Numbered from the stretch's first letter, positions 36,851 through 48,678 are shown. The stretch is DNA of 64,000 bases from Salvia splendens (GCF_004379255.2 NC_056047.1:28720293-28784292), one strand, 5' to 3'. Program-made: numbers and translations. Notes: generated by a model from the sequence alone, not told the origin.

Positions 36851-38422
36851 AACTGTTGTGTGCGGGCAGTAGGTTCCGACGTCTGTTAGACCAATCAAAT
36901 GATCTTATTTTGACACGAATTTTTAACTAGATGAAGTTTTAGATGTCTTATGCGTTATTTCAAAATTTCAGCTTCAATTGATGACGGATGAATCTTTAAC
37001 GAATTTTTCAATTGAACTGCGCAGTCCTGCCAGAATTATGTTTTTGTCCCGTGAGTTTTATCTTGGTTTTGACTGATCAAAAGATATGATTTTGGTGTGA
37101 AATTTTAACTGGATAAACCCTTATGTGTCTACTGTGTGGTGACCGAATTTTAGCTTCAAATGATATTGGATGGAATTTAAATGATTTTTACAAAAAGACT
37201 GCGTTGTTCTGCCAGATTCATGTTTTGTTGAAATAATCTTTGTTGACAAGTTTTGAATGAAGTACATGATACATGTGTGAGTAAGGAACTTATCCTATGA
37301 TGTGGTTATGTGTTGCACGTTGATGTATGCTAAAGGGATCGTTTCGCTTATGATGGTGAACGATTAGGATGGGCAATGTGAGAAAACGATGAAAGGAACG
37401 ATAGGGCATGCATGATTAATGTGTTGATAGAAAATTGATTTTTATTATGTGTTTTTGGTGTTGGCAAGGGTTATTGTAGTACGGAGTACGAAGAAGCAAG
37501 TGTTGCATTAAAGTTGTGAACTGTGATTTGTAAGCGAGAGAGGTGAACTTTCTTTTACTAAACACTTTTACGCTTTCAAAAGTATTATTATGGTGTAATA
37601 AGAGTGGTTTAAAGTGTTATGTCATGCCATGTTTGTTTTGATGATGAAATTGTGCCTGATGCCTAGATTGTGAGTTCGCTCCATTAGGCTATAGGGCTAT
37701 GTTAAATGAATTCGGATCTGAGTAGGGCCGCAAACCCTATCAGGCTAGTGTACACAGGTGGGATCGTGAGCCGTCCTTGCTAGTCGGCCGGTCTCGTGGG
37801 AGAATAGTGTGGCCACACTTTCATCGCACTATGGTAAGAGGATGTGATTGATTGATTGATTGTTGAGAAAGTGGGGAGATTGTTTTGACTGGCCAGTCTA
37901 TGAAATTGTTTTGTGATACTCGATGATATTTCTTTTCTAAATGTAAAACTCGAGTTCACTATGGTATGGATGACATAACTTTTATCAACTATTTTTGGCG
38001 TGTGTTAACTGAGTATATTAAGTACTCAGTCCTGCACGTGTTTTCCCTATGTGCAGGTTGAGTGGTGATATTGCGGCGGATGTTGAGTCGAGCCTTAAAG
38101 ATTTCCGGATGCGTTGTGTCATCATACATGGGCGTCATCTTATGACTCTCTCTAGATACCGTATTTCCGCTACCTTGTTTGGAATTGTTTTTCTAAAAGT
38201 CTTCCGTTTTTACTCCGTACTGTTTCTATGACATTAAATACCTTGAGACATGAATATGCTGCTTAACTATTTAATAGGTTAAAATTTTTCTTTTGAAGTT
38301 TAGTTGAGTTTCGTGTTAAATGTTGCCTTTTATTGTTTCCCCATTTCTTCCCCGCTTCTTAGTTCCTTCCCCTAGTCATGATTTCCCCGTCCTTACTATC
38401 CCTAGTAAGGACGGTCGTGACA
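36850..38422 (-). repeat. LTR-like block related to the large solo LTR, inverted
   Basis: Read on the minus strand from 38,422 it begins TGTCACGACCG, then a perfect 10-bp stem-loop (38,389-38,412), then text matching the solo LTR at 31,927, such as GAAGCGGGGAAGAAA. Later it shares GGACTGAGTACT...ACTCAG, GTGGCCACACT and GGCTCACG with that LTR. The left limit is uncertain and no TSD was found, so it may be a truncated LTR of a sister family. Confidence 0.6.
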
Positions 38423-38532
38423 GTGACAGTGGCCGTGTACTAAGGCCAATAGTATGCAAGATCATGAATGAGTATACCATGAGCTTAATTCAATACATGC
38501 CCCTTTGTTCTCCATCATTATTGCTTGTTGTG
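38423..38532. other. Short spacer before the tandem array
   Basis: No feature is seen. Confidence 0.4.
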
Positions 38533-38939
38533 GGAAGTGACCATCTCTTTGTAAGGCTGGTCATGTCGTAGGCATGAGCATCGCTTCTCCACTTTAATAA
38601 TCCAGTCTAACATAGTCTGATATTTGCAGATTAGTGTACAAAAACAAGAACTTGATTAGATCCAAACAATAACTTGATACCAGACTTTGTTAGATCTAGG
38701 ATGTTCAAAGAGATGGTCACTTCCTCGAACAATAACTTAATATTATATTTGTACATATATTTATATAATTATCAATGCTGAGAGAAGTTGTAACTGAAAT
38801 TTGGAAATGGAACTTTAATTTTAAATTCTTTATTATCTATATTTTGTAATCTTGTATATGAACTCAACATGCATTCCGTGAATTTGTTGAAACAAACGCT
38901 TGAGTTGTAACTTCTGTATATACACATGTTCCAATGCAA

Positions 38940-39199
<260 letters not shown>

Positions 39200-39393
39200 T
39201 ACATCCGTTCCATGTTAATTGAGTCATTTCTATTTTTGGCAAAATGTAACCATCTCTCTTACTTTATTCTTTCTTCATCTCTCTTACTTTATTCTTTATT
39301 CATCTCTCTTACTTTATTCACCATCCACTTAACACACAATTCTTAAACTCCGTGCCGAAAAGAAACGCCTCTATTAACAAGGAACGGAGGGAG
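39200..39393. mobile_element. Stowaway-like MITE with internal repeats
   Basis: The ends are CATCCGTTCC and GGAACGGAGGGAG followed by TA. The left end is decayed. Inside, CATCTCTCTTACTTTATTC occurs three times at a spacing of ~24-27 bp. The element adjoins the ATT tract. Confidence 0.65.
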
Positions 39394-40137
39394 TATAAGT
39401 TAGAGTCATTTTCATTTTTTTTATGTGGATGTATGACAATTGTAGTAATAATTAGCAAAAAAGTAACTCGATTAATTTTAAATGAGTCACAAACAACTTA
39501 AGGAAACTAATACAAGTAAACACAGTCATACAAAAATTCATGAGAATTTCAATTAGTTTAAATGGTCTCTCCTCTCTATATAGGAATTGTTAAATTATGA
39601 GTATTATTTAACGTATTTGTTGGTCATTTTTATATCGAAATTATAATTGATAGTCAGTTTAACATAAACACATGTATATAGTTTTGTTAATTTTTATTTT
39701 ACATATCTAATTTGATTGAGCATCGCTTGTCCACTTGAATAGCCCAAATTTAACATAGTCTGATTGCAAATACAATCACCATGGCCTTGATTAGATCCAA
39801 ACTATAGCAAGATAGCAGACTATGTTAGATCTGAGTTGTTCAAGTCGGGTAGAGATGCTCATGTTTATGACCATGACCAGTCTTACAGAGGATGATCACT
39901 TCCCGTAACAATACTAAGAGGTGACTTTGATACTATTATTGTACATATATTTATGTAATTTAAAATGGTGAGACCAATTGTAACTGCAACTCTGAAAAGG
40001 AACTTCAATTTTAATCTCATTACTATCAATATTTTGTAATAATGTATACACACTCAATGGTTCAATAGAAAAAGATAAACATGTTCCCCATGTAAACACA
40101 CATTCCCTGATTTGTTGAAACACTTGACTTGTAACTG

Positions 40138-40230
<93 letters not shown>

Positions 40231-40342
40231 TGTTGTTGTTGTTGTTGTTGTTGTTGTTATTATTGTTGTTGTCGTCATCGTCGTCGTTGTTGTTATTGTT
40301 ATTGTTATTGTTATTGTTATTATTATTATTATTATTATTATT
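40138..40342. repeat. Compound trinucleotide tract ATC-GTC-GTT-ATT
   Basis: About 205 bases change stepwise from (ATC)n to (GTC)n, (GTT)n, a mixed GTC/GTT/ATT zone and (ATT)n. It occupies the same place in unit 2 as the pure ATT tract in unit 1. Confidence 0.97.
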
Positions 40343-41115
40343 AGATCTAAGTTATAGTCATTTCGTATTTTTGAATGGGGACGAATGACAAATGCAGTAA
40401 TAATTAGGAAAAAAAACTCAATTAATTTTAAGTGAGTCATCAACAAATAAGTAAACTAATACAAGTAAACATAGAGTTATACTACAAATTCCTTAGAATA
40501 TAAATTAATTTAAATGGTCTCTCCTTTCTATATAGTAATTGTTAAATTATGAGTATTATTTAAAATATTTGTTAATCATTCTTCATATAGAAATTATAAT
40601 TATTAGTCAATTTAAGGTAAATACACGTATATAGTTTTGTTTTTTTTTTAATTTTGTATATATAATATTGTTGAGCATCGCTTCTCAACTTGAATAGTCC
40701 AGATCTAACACAGTCTTATATTTGCTTATTGCAATACAATCACCGTTGACTTGATTAGATCAAAACAATAGCTAGATAACAGACTATGCTAGATCTGAGT
40801 TGTTCAAGTCGGGTGGAGAAGCTCATGTTTACGACCATGTGTGGCCTTACAAAGAGATGGGCACTGAAGTGTCCTGATGGGTGACTTTATTATCATTGTA
40901 CATATATTTATGTAATTATAAATGGTGAGAGCAATTATAACTGCAACTTTGAAAAGGAACTTCAACTTTAATTTCATTACTATCTATATTTTGTAATCAT
41001 GCATACGCACTCAATGGTTCAACAGAAAAAGATAAACATGTTCCCCATGTAAACACACATTCCCTGAATTTGATGAAACACTTGACTTGTAACTAACTGC
41101 AATATATACACATAT

Positions 41116-41478
41116 CCAAGCCCCTTAGCTCAAGTGATTGAGGAGGGAGGCAAGGATACTGCGCTATCCTAGAGGTCACGAGTTCGACCCCTGGGAGGCG
41201 CATCTTGGGGATTAATTTCCCCTGGGGGGTTCTTGAGTCCTGGCCTGGACCCAGGCGCATGGGGAGATAGGTTAACGACGTCCCCTTGATTGGGTTGATA
41301 GGTTAACTGGTTTGGACCAGTGCTCAGGGAAAGATTGGCTGACTCGTTCCTTCCCATCCCGACAACGAAGCGCAGCTCGGTGGTAAGACGCTTCACCTCC
41401 GACCGTTAGGCCGGGGTCCGAGTCACTTCGGGGGTAGATGGGGAACCATCGTCGATTCTCCTTTAAAAGAAAAAAAAA
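41116..41478 (+). mobile_element. tRNA-derived SINE with two tRNA-like modules
   Basis: The 363-bp element has a near-perfect 19-bp TSD (41,097-41,115 and 41,479-41,497, two mismatches). The left module has an A box TAGCTCAAGTGATTGAGG and a B box GGTCACGAGTTCGACCC. A second module near 41,366-41,430 has CAGCTCGGTGGTAAGACGC and GGGGTCCGAGTCA, again A- and B-box like. It ends in an A-rich tail. RNA polymerase III would transcribe it rightwards. Confidence 0.82.
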
Positions 41479-42095
41479 CTACAGTATATACACATATTTT
41501 AGTGCATTATTATTATTATTCTTATTAGAGTCATTTCTTATTTTTAAATGTGGATGAATGTCAATTGTAGTAATAATTACAAAAAACAAGAAACTCAATT
41601 AATTTTAAGTGAGTCATCTACAAATAAGTAAACTAATACAGATAAACATAGTCAAACTACAAATTCCTTAGAGTTTAAATTAATTCAAATGGTATCTCCT
41701 TTCTATATATGAATTGTTAAATTATGAGTATTATTTAAAATAGTTGTTAGTCATTCTTCATATAGAAATTATAGTTGTTAGTCAGTTTAACGTAAATACA
41801 TGTGTATAGTTTTGTTTATTTTATTTTTTATATATGATATTGTTGAGCATCGCTTCTTAACTTGAATAGCCCAGATCTAACATAGTCTTATATTTGCGTA
41901 TTGCAAGACGATCACCGTGGACTTGATTAGATTCAAACAATAGCTAGATAGCATATTACGTTAGATATGAGCTGTTCAAGTCGAGTGGAGAAGCTCATGT
42001 TTATGACCATGACTGGCCTTACAAAGAGATGGACACTTCTCTGATGGGTGACTTTAATACTATTATTGTATATATATATTTATAGGGATGTATTC

Positions 42096-42664
42096 TGATG
42101 GGATACGAACTAAACAGCTAAACAATAATTGCGAGCCCAATAGCAGTGACGGCCCATCAGCCCAAAACCCAAGAAAGAGTATCAGTTCGGCACAACCAAA
42201 GAGTTCGGTCACAGCCTATAGCTCGGTAAAAGCCGACCAATCGAGCTCAACTCTCAGATCGGCAAAAGCTGATCGGCAAAGTTCAGCAGTTCGGTCTCAG
42301 TATTCGACCGAACAAGGAGATAGTGGACCCATGCAGGATCTCCACGACCTCCACTACACCCACGATCTATTTAGTGGTATTAAGCAGTTATCAACCCCCC
42401 TACCAGGGCTGCAAACCACGATCTTAGTTCGAATGTATAAATAGAACTTAGATCAGATAGACCAGGGTTAAGTTCTCTAGATCCTGAATCTCATATAGCA
42501 AATCAGTATTGTAATCTGTAAGCTAGATCAAGCAATACAAATTTGCCCTCTATTCTTCCCGTGGACGTAGATTTACCTCAGTAAATCGAACCACGTAATT
42601 TTCAGTGTTGTGATCTTCATTTATTACTTGCATTTATTCCCATCAAAAATTCGCTAAATCATCA
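42096..42664 (+). repeat. 5' LTR of the Tat element
   Basis: The LTR is 569 bp, TGATGGG...AATCATCA. A TATA box (TATAAATA, 42,436-42,443) places transcription start near 42,470. Confidence 0.95.
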
Positions 42665-42684
42665 CTGGTGCCGTCTGTGGGAAC
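42665..42684 (+). promoter_or_regulatory. Primer-binding site of the Tat element
   Basis: CTGGTGCCGTCTGTGGGAAC follows the LTR directly. This is the usual position and form in Tat/Athila-type elements. The matching tRNA was not determined. Confidence 0.75.
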
Positions 42685-42738
42685 ACAGAAAACCAAAACT
42701 GTGATAAAAGCGAGTTTTTGATCCTCTTCCACCAAAAA

Positions 42739-44817
42739 ATGCGTACCAGATCACATAATACCCATACTTCCGTCCGTGATGAACGTGAGGAAGCTAGTCC
42801 AGCCCGTAGGTCTGGAAAACAGCCTCTGGAGAAATCTGCCTCCAGTTCTCACGGTGAAAGAACAAACCACTCAAAAAGTCATCGCACCGAGCCTCCCCAG
42901 CAGCTCGATTTGAATGAGGCTGTCAAGTTGTTCTTGGCTGAGAAGCAGGATGAGTTCTCAACATTCCTGCAAAAGAGCCAGAAGCCGGAGAAGAAAACGG
43001 CGGATTCTCCCTCCCCCTCCAGACATGAAAGTCACTACCGCAGTAGTGTCGTATCTTCCAGGAGAAAGAATCCTCACCACCGATATGTTCCTTCTCCTCC
43101 TTGTTACCGAAATCACAGGAGAACTCCATCTCCACCATACCGTAGAGATGTCGGATTCGCTATGTATGGAGCGCTGAAGACTCCATTTTCGGATGACATC
43201 ACCAGAACTCCGTTGCCACAGAATTACCGAACTCCGTCAGTGACTTATGACGGGTTAGTGGATCCTCATGATTTCCTGGGACGCTATCAGTATAATATGG
43301 CGAACCAAGGTCTCAATGAGGTTCATATGTGTAAGCTGTTTCCCGAGCTGCTCATCGGGAACGCAAGAAGGTGGTTTGATAGCCTCCCTCAAGGCAGCAT
43401 TAGATCTTACAGAGATCTAATGGATGCTTTTCATAGGAGGTTCTTCCAGAAAGCTGAAACCCGAATCACTTCGGCTCAGCTGCTTTCTATACGTCAAGGT
43501 CGCGATGAAAAGATTAGCGACTTCATGACAAGATTCCACAAGGAATGCCTACAAGTAGATGATCTCAATGATCTACTTGTCATTTCGGCATTCCAAAATG
43601 GAATTCTGCCAGGAGCTCTCTACAGAAAGCTCGTTGAATGCAGTCCGCAAACAGCTCAAGAGATGTGGGACATTGCGGACCAGTTTTCTCGTGCTGATGA
43701 GGCAGACCGTCGAAAACGGTCTTTAGACAGCTCTTCCAGAGGAGACAAGAGGAAGCCCGATCATAGCGATCAGGGACATCCTCGCCGAACTCCTTTTGAA
43801 AGAATTCAAAGGGCACCGGTACAAGACAGATTGGGACCACGTCTCAATCCTGAGAAACCACCCGCTCAGTTCGTACCATTGAACAAGTCGAGAGCGGAAA
43901 TTTTTGAACTGCATTCTGATATGTTCGAAAAACCAAAGCCGATGACGAAATCGGCCACGCGCCGAAGTCAGGATAAATATTGCTCCTTCCATCAAGACCA
44001 CGGTCACGATACCGAGGAGCGCCGAAATTTGGCAGCAGATATTGATGTTCTTGTGAAAGCAGGGACGTTAAAAAAATACCAAAGCAAGCCGCCGAAAAAG
44101 AATAAGAAACAGAGAAGTGCGAACTGTGCTCCTCAGGATCCTAAAAGGCAACAGGATCCCGAAGACGATGACGAGCCGCAATATGATGGAGTAATCCAGA
44201 CTATTGACGCTCTCCCAGCCGGGAAGACTAAATCGTCTCTAAAATCAGAGCGCAGAGGCTTCAATCGAGAGGAGCCAACACATAAAAGGCTGAAGAAGGA
44301 GGAAGTAATTACATTTTCAGATGCAGATCCCGTCCCGGCCATTTCTCCTCATCAAGACGCTATTGTCATTCAAGCTGGAGTGGCAAACAAACTGATCCAC
44401 AGAGTGTTTGTGGATACAGGAGCGTCGGTTAGCATTCTTTTTAAAGAATGTTTTGATAAACTGGAAGTGGATCCAGCTCGGCTCAGTCCGGCCCCACTTC
44501 CTCTGAAAAGTTTCGCCCAGGAGGACACCCGCCCTGAAGGTATTATCAGCCTTCCGATTACGGTAGGAAGAGCGCCTACTAGCTCCAGTACGGTGATCGC
44601 GTTTTTTGTGGTAAAAGCTCGATCCCCGTATAACATTATACTGGGAAGAGACTGGCTCAACACAGTTCGGGCCATTTGCTCTACTTATCACCTCACAATC
44701 AAGATCCCCACTAAAGGAGGGATAGCAGTCATCCGAGGTGATCAAAAGAGAGCAAAAGAATGTCTGCAGATTGCGCTTAAAAGTGCCGAACAATCAGATC
44801 GGCACCATCAAGCATAG
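42739..44817 (+). CDS. Tat element gag-protease
   Basis: The frame is open from 42,718, but the start MRTRSHNTH at 42,739 has the better context (AAAAAATGCG). It yields 692 aa. Gag has a basic, Ser/Arg-rich N-terminus, then a retrotransposon-gag core (LFPELLIGNARRWFDSLPQ ... FMTRFHKECLQV). Next is a Cys-His motif YCSFHQDHGHDTEERRNL whose last cysteine is Arg. The C-terminal part has the retropepsin active site VFVDTGASVSI. Gag packages element RNA in cytoplasmic particles; the protease matures the proteins. The frame ends at a UAG (44,815-44,817) followed by CAATCA, and pol continues in the same frame. Confidence 0.9.
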   Translation: MRTRSHNTHTSVRDEREEASPARRSGKQPLEKSASSSHGERTNHSKSHRTEPPQQLDLNEAVKLFLAEKQDEFSTFLQKSQKPEKKTADSPSPSRHESHYRSSVVSSRRKNPHHRYVPSPPCYRNHRRTPSPPYRRDVGFAMYGALKTPFSDDITRTPLPQNYRTPSVTYDGLVDPHDFLGRYQYNMANQGLNEVHMCKLFPELLIGNARRWFDSLPQGSIRSYRDLMDAFHRRFFQKAETRITSAQLLSIRQGRDEKISDFMTRFHKECLQVDDLNDLLVISAFQNGILPGALYRKLVECSPQTAQEMWDIADQFSRADEADRRKRSLDSSSRGDKRKPDHSDQGHPRRTPFERIQRAPVQDRLGPRLNPEKPPAQFVPLNKSRAEIFELHSDMFEKPKPMTKSATRRSQDKYCSFHQDHGHDTEERRNLAADIDVLVKAGTLKKYQSKPPKKNKKQRSANCAPQDPKRQQDPEDDDEPQYDGVIQTIDALPAGKTKSSLKSERRGFNREEPTHKRLKKEEVITFSDADPVPAISPHQDAIVIQAGVANKLIHRVFVDTGASVSILFKECFDKLEVDPARLSPAPLPLKSFAQEDTRPEGIISLPITVGRAPTSSSTVIAFFVVKARSPYNIILGRDWLNTVRAICSTYHLTIKIPTKGGIAVIRGDQKRAKECLQIALKSAEQSDRHHQA

Positions 44818-44823
44818 CAATCA
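44815..44823 (+). promoter_or_regulatory. Possible readthrough stop: UAG CAA UCA
   Basis: The stop between protease and pol is in frame with both. The six bases after it fit CARYYA, the context known from plant RNA viruses such as tobacco mosaic virus to permit several percent readthrough. Readthrough here is inferred, not shown; a plain nonsense mutation is the alternative. Confidence 0.5.
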
Positions 44824-47415
44824 CAGCAGCCGGAGTCAGAGGCAGGCGAAATGAACGAAGTCACACCGGAGCCGAACTCGATGAAAGTTCAGTTATACGA
44901 AGATGATCCATCCAGAACGGTCAAGATCGGTTTCGCGGGAACACCTCTACTCCGGGAAAAGACCATCCAGCTCCTCAAAGAGTACAAAGATGTCTTTGCG
45001 TGGTCTCCGTTGGACATGACTGGAGTGTCTCCCGAGGTAATTACACATCGGTTAAATATTGATCCTTCAGTCCGGCCTATAAAACAGAAGCAAAGACTCT
45101 TTGCGGCAGAAAGAAATCAAGTCATCCATGACGAAGTCCGCCAATTACTGAAAGCGGATGTATTATTTGAAGTAAAATATCCTTCTTGGGTGGCCAATCC
45201 TGTGATGATCAAGAAAAAAGAAGGAGGATGGCGGATGTGCATAGATTTTACGGATTTAAATAAGCACTGTCCTAAAGATTGCTACCCCCTTCCCAACATA
45301 GATAAAAAAGTAGAAGCTCTGATAGGCTTCGAAATTTTCTGTTTTCTTGATTTGTATAAAGGATACCACCAAGTTTTAATGGATGAGAATGATGCTTCAA
45401 AAACGGCTTTCATTACTGACTTCGGTATTTTTGCTTATAAAAAGATGCCATTTGGTTTAAAGAATGCCGGAGCCACATATCAAAGGATGGTAGATAAGCT
45501 ATTTCGGCACCTGATCGGAAAAGAGGTTGAAGTATATGTTGACGACATAGTTGTTAAAAGCAGAAGCACTTCGGAGTACGAAAACAATCTCAAATCCACT
45601 CTCGACGTGCTCAAAAAAGCCAACCTCAAACTCAATCCCCAAAAATGTACCTTTTTGGTAGATTCGGGAAAATTTCTGGGTTGTTGGGTTTCAAAGGAAG
45701 GACTCAAGGCAAATCCCCTAAAGGTTCAAGTTGTTCAGAACATGGCAATGCCGAAGTCCATACATGATGTGCAAAGGCTAACTGGATGTCTAGCCGCACT
45801 GAATAGATTCCTTTCCCAAGCAGCCGAAAAGCAAATGCCGTTCTTCAATGTTTTGAAGAAGGCACCAAAGTTTGAGTGGGGAGCCGAACAGAAAAAGGCT
45901 TTTGACGAACTCAAAAGTTATTTAACCGAACTTCCTACTCTCTCTGCTCCAACAGATGCCGAAGTGATATTCTTATATTTAGCAGCATCAGATCAAACCA
46001 TTAGCGCGGTGCTTGTACGAGAAGAAGGCCTAAAACAGCGTCCTATCTACTTTACAAGCCGAGCATTAAGAGGTCCCGAAACATGGTATCAACCTCTGGA
46101 AAAAATTGCTCTGGCATTAGTAAATGCAGCAAGGAGACTGCGGCCATATTTCTATGCTCACAAAGTATGCGTCTTAACCGATCTTCCACTTCGGCAAGTT
46201 TTGACTAAGCCAGAAGCATCAGGCAGAATTGCCAAGTGGGCCATAGAGTTGGGAGAACATTCAATAGAATATCTACCTCGGAAAGCCATCAAGGGACAAG
46301 CCTTGGCAGATTTTCTTGTAGAGGCAAAGTTCGATCAGGCAATCCCTATTATTGCCGAACAGAAAAATCCTACCAATGATGAACTAACACAGCCCCAGAA
46401 ACCCGAAGTAGAGCCGCCGGACTGTTGGATTGGATTCGTAGATGGAGCTTCGAATAAGACAGGAAGTGGAGCTGGTATTCTACTTATCGCTCCCGACGGA
46501 CACGAGGTAACTTATTCACTTCGGTTCTTATTCCCAACCACTAATAACGAAGCCGAATACGAAGCCCTTCTTGCCGGACTTCAGTTAGCGCAACGTCTAC
46601 TTGTCAAATCTCTCAAAATTCATTGTGATTCACAAGTCATAGTGAATCACATGCTGGGTACAAGTGAAGCCCGTGGTGAAAGGATGAAAAAATACTTGGA
46701 CAAAGCGCAAAGTATTAGCCGAAATTTCTCTTATTTTCGGATAATCCGCATTCCCAGAGCGGGAAATAGCCAAGCAGATACTTTAAGTAAGTTGGCCTCA
46801 TATCCGAGCTCAAAGGTGGAGGAATTACCGCACAGAAGCATTGATGAAGCTGAAGTACACTCAGTAACCAGTTCACCAAACTGGATGACGCCAATATTAA
46901 AGTATCTAGATCAAGGACAACTGCCCGAGGATAAGAGAGAAGCAAGGAAAATCACATGCCGAGCACGTCGGTATGAACTTCATGAAGGAGTCCTATATAG
47001 AAAGTCCTACCTTCAACCGTTATTGCGATGTGTAGGACCAGAAGAGACGGATTACATCCTTAGAGAAGTTCATGAAGGATCTTGCGGTAGCCACATCGGA
47101 GCTAGAGCATTAGCTAAAAAAGTTCTGAGATGGGGATATTATTGGCCAACTTTGGTACAAGAAGCAGTACAACTAGTTAAGAAATGTACGAAATGCCAAA
47201 TCCATGCAAATATCCCAAGGACGCCGCAGACTGATCTATGTGCTATGCAAAGCCCTTGGCCTTTTATGCAATGGGGCATAGACATAGTAGGACCACTACC
47301 ACAAGCTCCCCGGCAAATGAAATTCTTGATCGTTGCCGTGGATTACTTCACAAAGTGGGTGGAGGCTGAACCATTAGCTACGATAACAAGCTCAAAGGAA
47401 TTAGATTTTGTCTGA
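44818..47415 (+). pseudogene. Tat element pol: RT, RNase H, archaeal-type RNase H, integrase N-part
   Basis: The frame is open from the UAG to a TGA at 47,413-47,415. The first Met is at 44,851 (numbering from it). RT has FLDLYKGYHQ (first Asp167) and YVDD at 229-232. RNase H starts near residue 375 (LYLAASDQTISAVLV). A second RNase H starts near 527 (WIGFVDGASNKTGSGAG) and includes NNEAEYEALLAGL. The integrase zinc-binding region (HEGSCGSHIG ... CTKCQ) and WGIDIVGPLP with the first catalytic Asp follow. All RT and RNase H key residues look intact. The TGA falls in the integrase core where relatives usually have Trp after FV, so this copy should not make complete integrase unless the stop is bypassed. 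Confidence 0.88.
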
Positions 47416-48114
47416 AAGAACATAGTTTGCCGATTTGGCATACCCCATATCCTCATTTCAGATAATGGGACTCAGTTTACTGACAAAACATTCAAGAATT
47501 GGTGCCAAGAGTTGAATATTCAACAGCGGTTCACTTCAGTCTCTCACCCACAAGCAAACGGACAAACGGAAGTAACAAACCGTACTTTGGTGAAAGGATT
47601 AAAAACTCGGTTAGAACAAGCCAAAGGACAATGGGTAGAAAATCTTCCTCAAGTCCTATGGTCTTACCGAACTACACCAAAAACCTCCAACGGTGAAACT
47701 CCGTACAGTCTAGTGTACGGCACTGAAGCCGTAATTCCGGTTGAGATCGGCATACCCAGCCCCCGAACCCTTAATTTCTCAACAGAACTGAATGACGACG
47801 GACTAAGAGCCGAACTAGATCTTGCCGAAGAAAGAAGAGAATTGGCCTTCATAAAAGAAGCCAAGTACAAGGAGCAAGTAACCCGGTATTATAACCAAAG
47901 GGTGAAAAAGCTGCAGTTTCAAGTGGGAGATCTCGTATTGAGAAACAATGAAGTAAGCCGAGCAGAAAAGCTGGGCAAACTTGAACCCACATGGGAAGGT
48001 CCGTATCGGGTGTCAGAAGTCCTGGGAAAAGGGTCTTATAAATTAACTCACATGTCAGGAGAACAAGTACCCCGAACATGGCATATTTCCAACCTCAAGA
48101 AGTTCTATTTGTAA
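47416..48114 (+). pseudogene. Tat element integrase C-terminal part after the TGA
   Basis: In the same frame as pol, it begins KNIVCRFGIPH and contains ISDNGTQF with the second catalytic Asp. SHPQANGQTEVTNR supplies the catalytic Glu region, followed by the GPY-type end (TWEGPYRVSEVLGKGSYKL) and final KKFYL. There are no stops in 233 codons. The nearest internal Met is at 47,512. It is intact apart from the upstream TGA. Confidence 0.88.
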
Positions 48115-48678
48115 GAGACAAGGTCCGGTCAGTCTTGTGTCTAGTTCGGTCCTAGGGTTATGTGCTTTCATATTTTTATTGTTCTTTATACTTGTCGTTT
48201 TTTAAAAGATTAAAATCTTTTTCGTCCTTTTTATTTGTCTCTCTATGTGCGTTTTGTCTCTTATAAATGTTACTGAGGTATATTGTTCCTTAAAGGCTGA
48301 TCCCCTTTTTTTTAGATCATGTATTAAAGACAATTGTGAGTCCAAGCTTCTAAGGAAGATACAAGATTCCACAATTCAGCTTAAGAAACAAGCAATTCGT
48401 CTGAAACGAACTGCAATAAGCCGAAAACCACTCCGGTTAACTAGGGAAAGTCCAATCCAAGCGATAAAACTCGCCAAATAAGGACACTAACTAAGTCCGG
48501 TCAAAGAAGAGTTTACTTCATAAGACCGAGGACGAGTACAATAAATGAAATAAAAAATCGCTGAACTGTAAATACGCAGTGATAGAAGCGAAATGAAAAA
48601 ATTTCATTTACTAAGTCTTGTTGGGCATACAATTCCGCTGCCCTACGAGAATGCGTTACACCATTACAAAGGACTATT
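48115..48678. other. Tat element spacer after pol
   Basis: Low-complexity sequence between the sense and antisense coding regions. No supported gene is seen; a 78-codon plus frame at 48,245 looks like chance. Confidence 0.5.

Noticed and set aside
36856..37250. Possible host gene in sequence rich in TGCCAGA phrases
   Set aside because: No open frame or splice structure; the context is an LTR-like block.
40054..40446. Open frames rich in Thr, Met and Val
   Set aside because: Artefact of the compound trinucleotide repeat.
41116..41478. Functional tRNA gene
   Set aside because: A and B boxes are present but the sequence does not give a proper cloverleaf by eye, and the A-rich tail with TSD shows a SINE.
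43580..44007. Minus-strand frames inside Tat gag
   Set aside because: Shadows of the gag-protease frame; no motif and no splice signals as in the antisense gene farther right.
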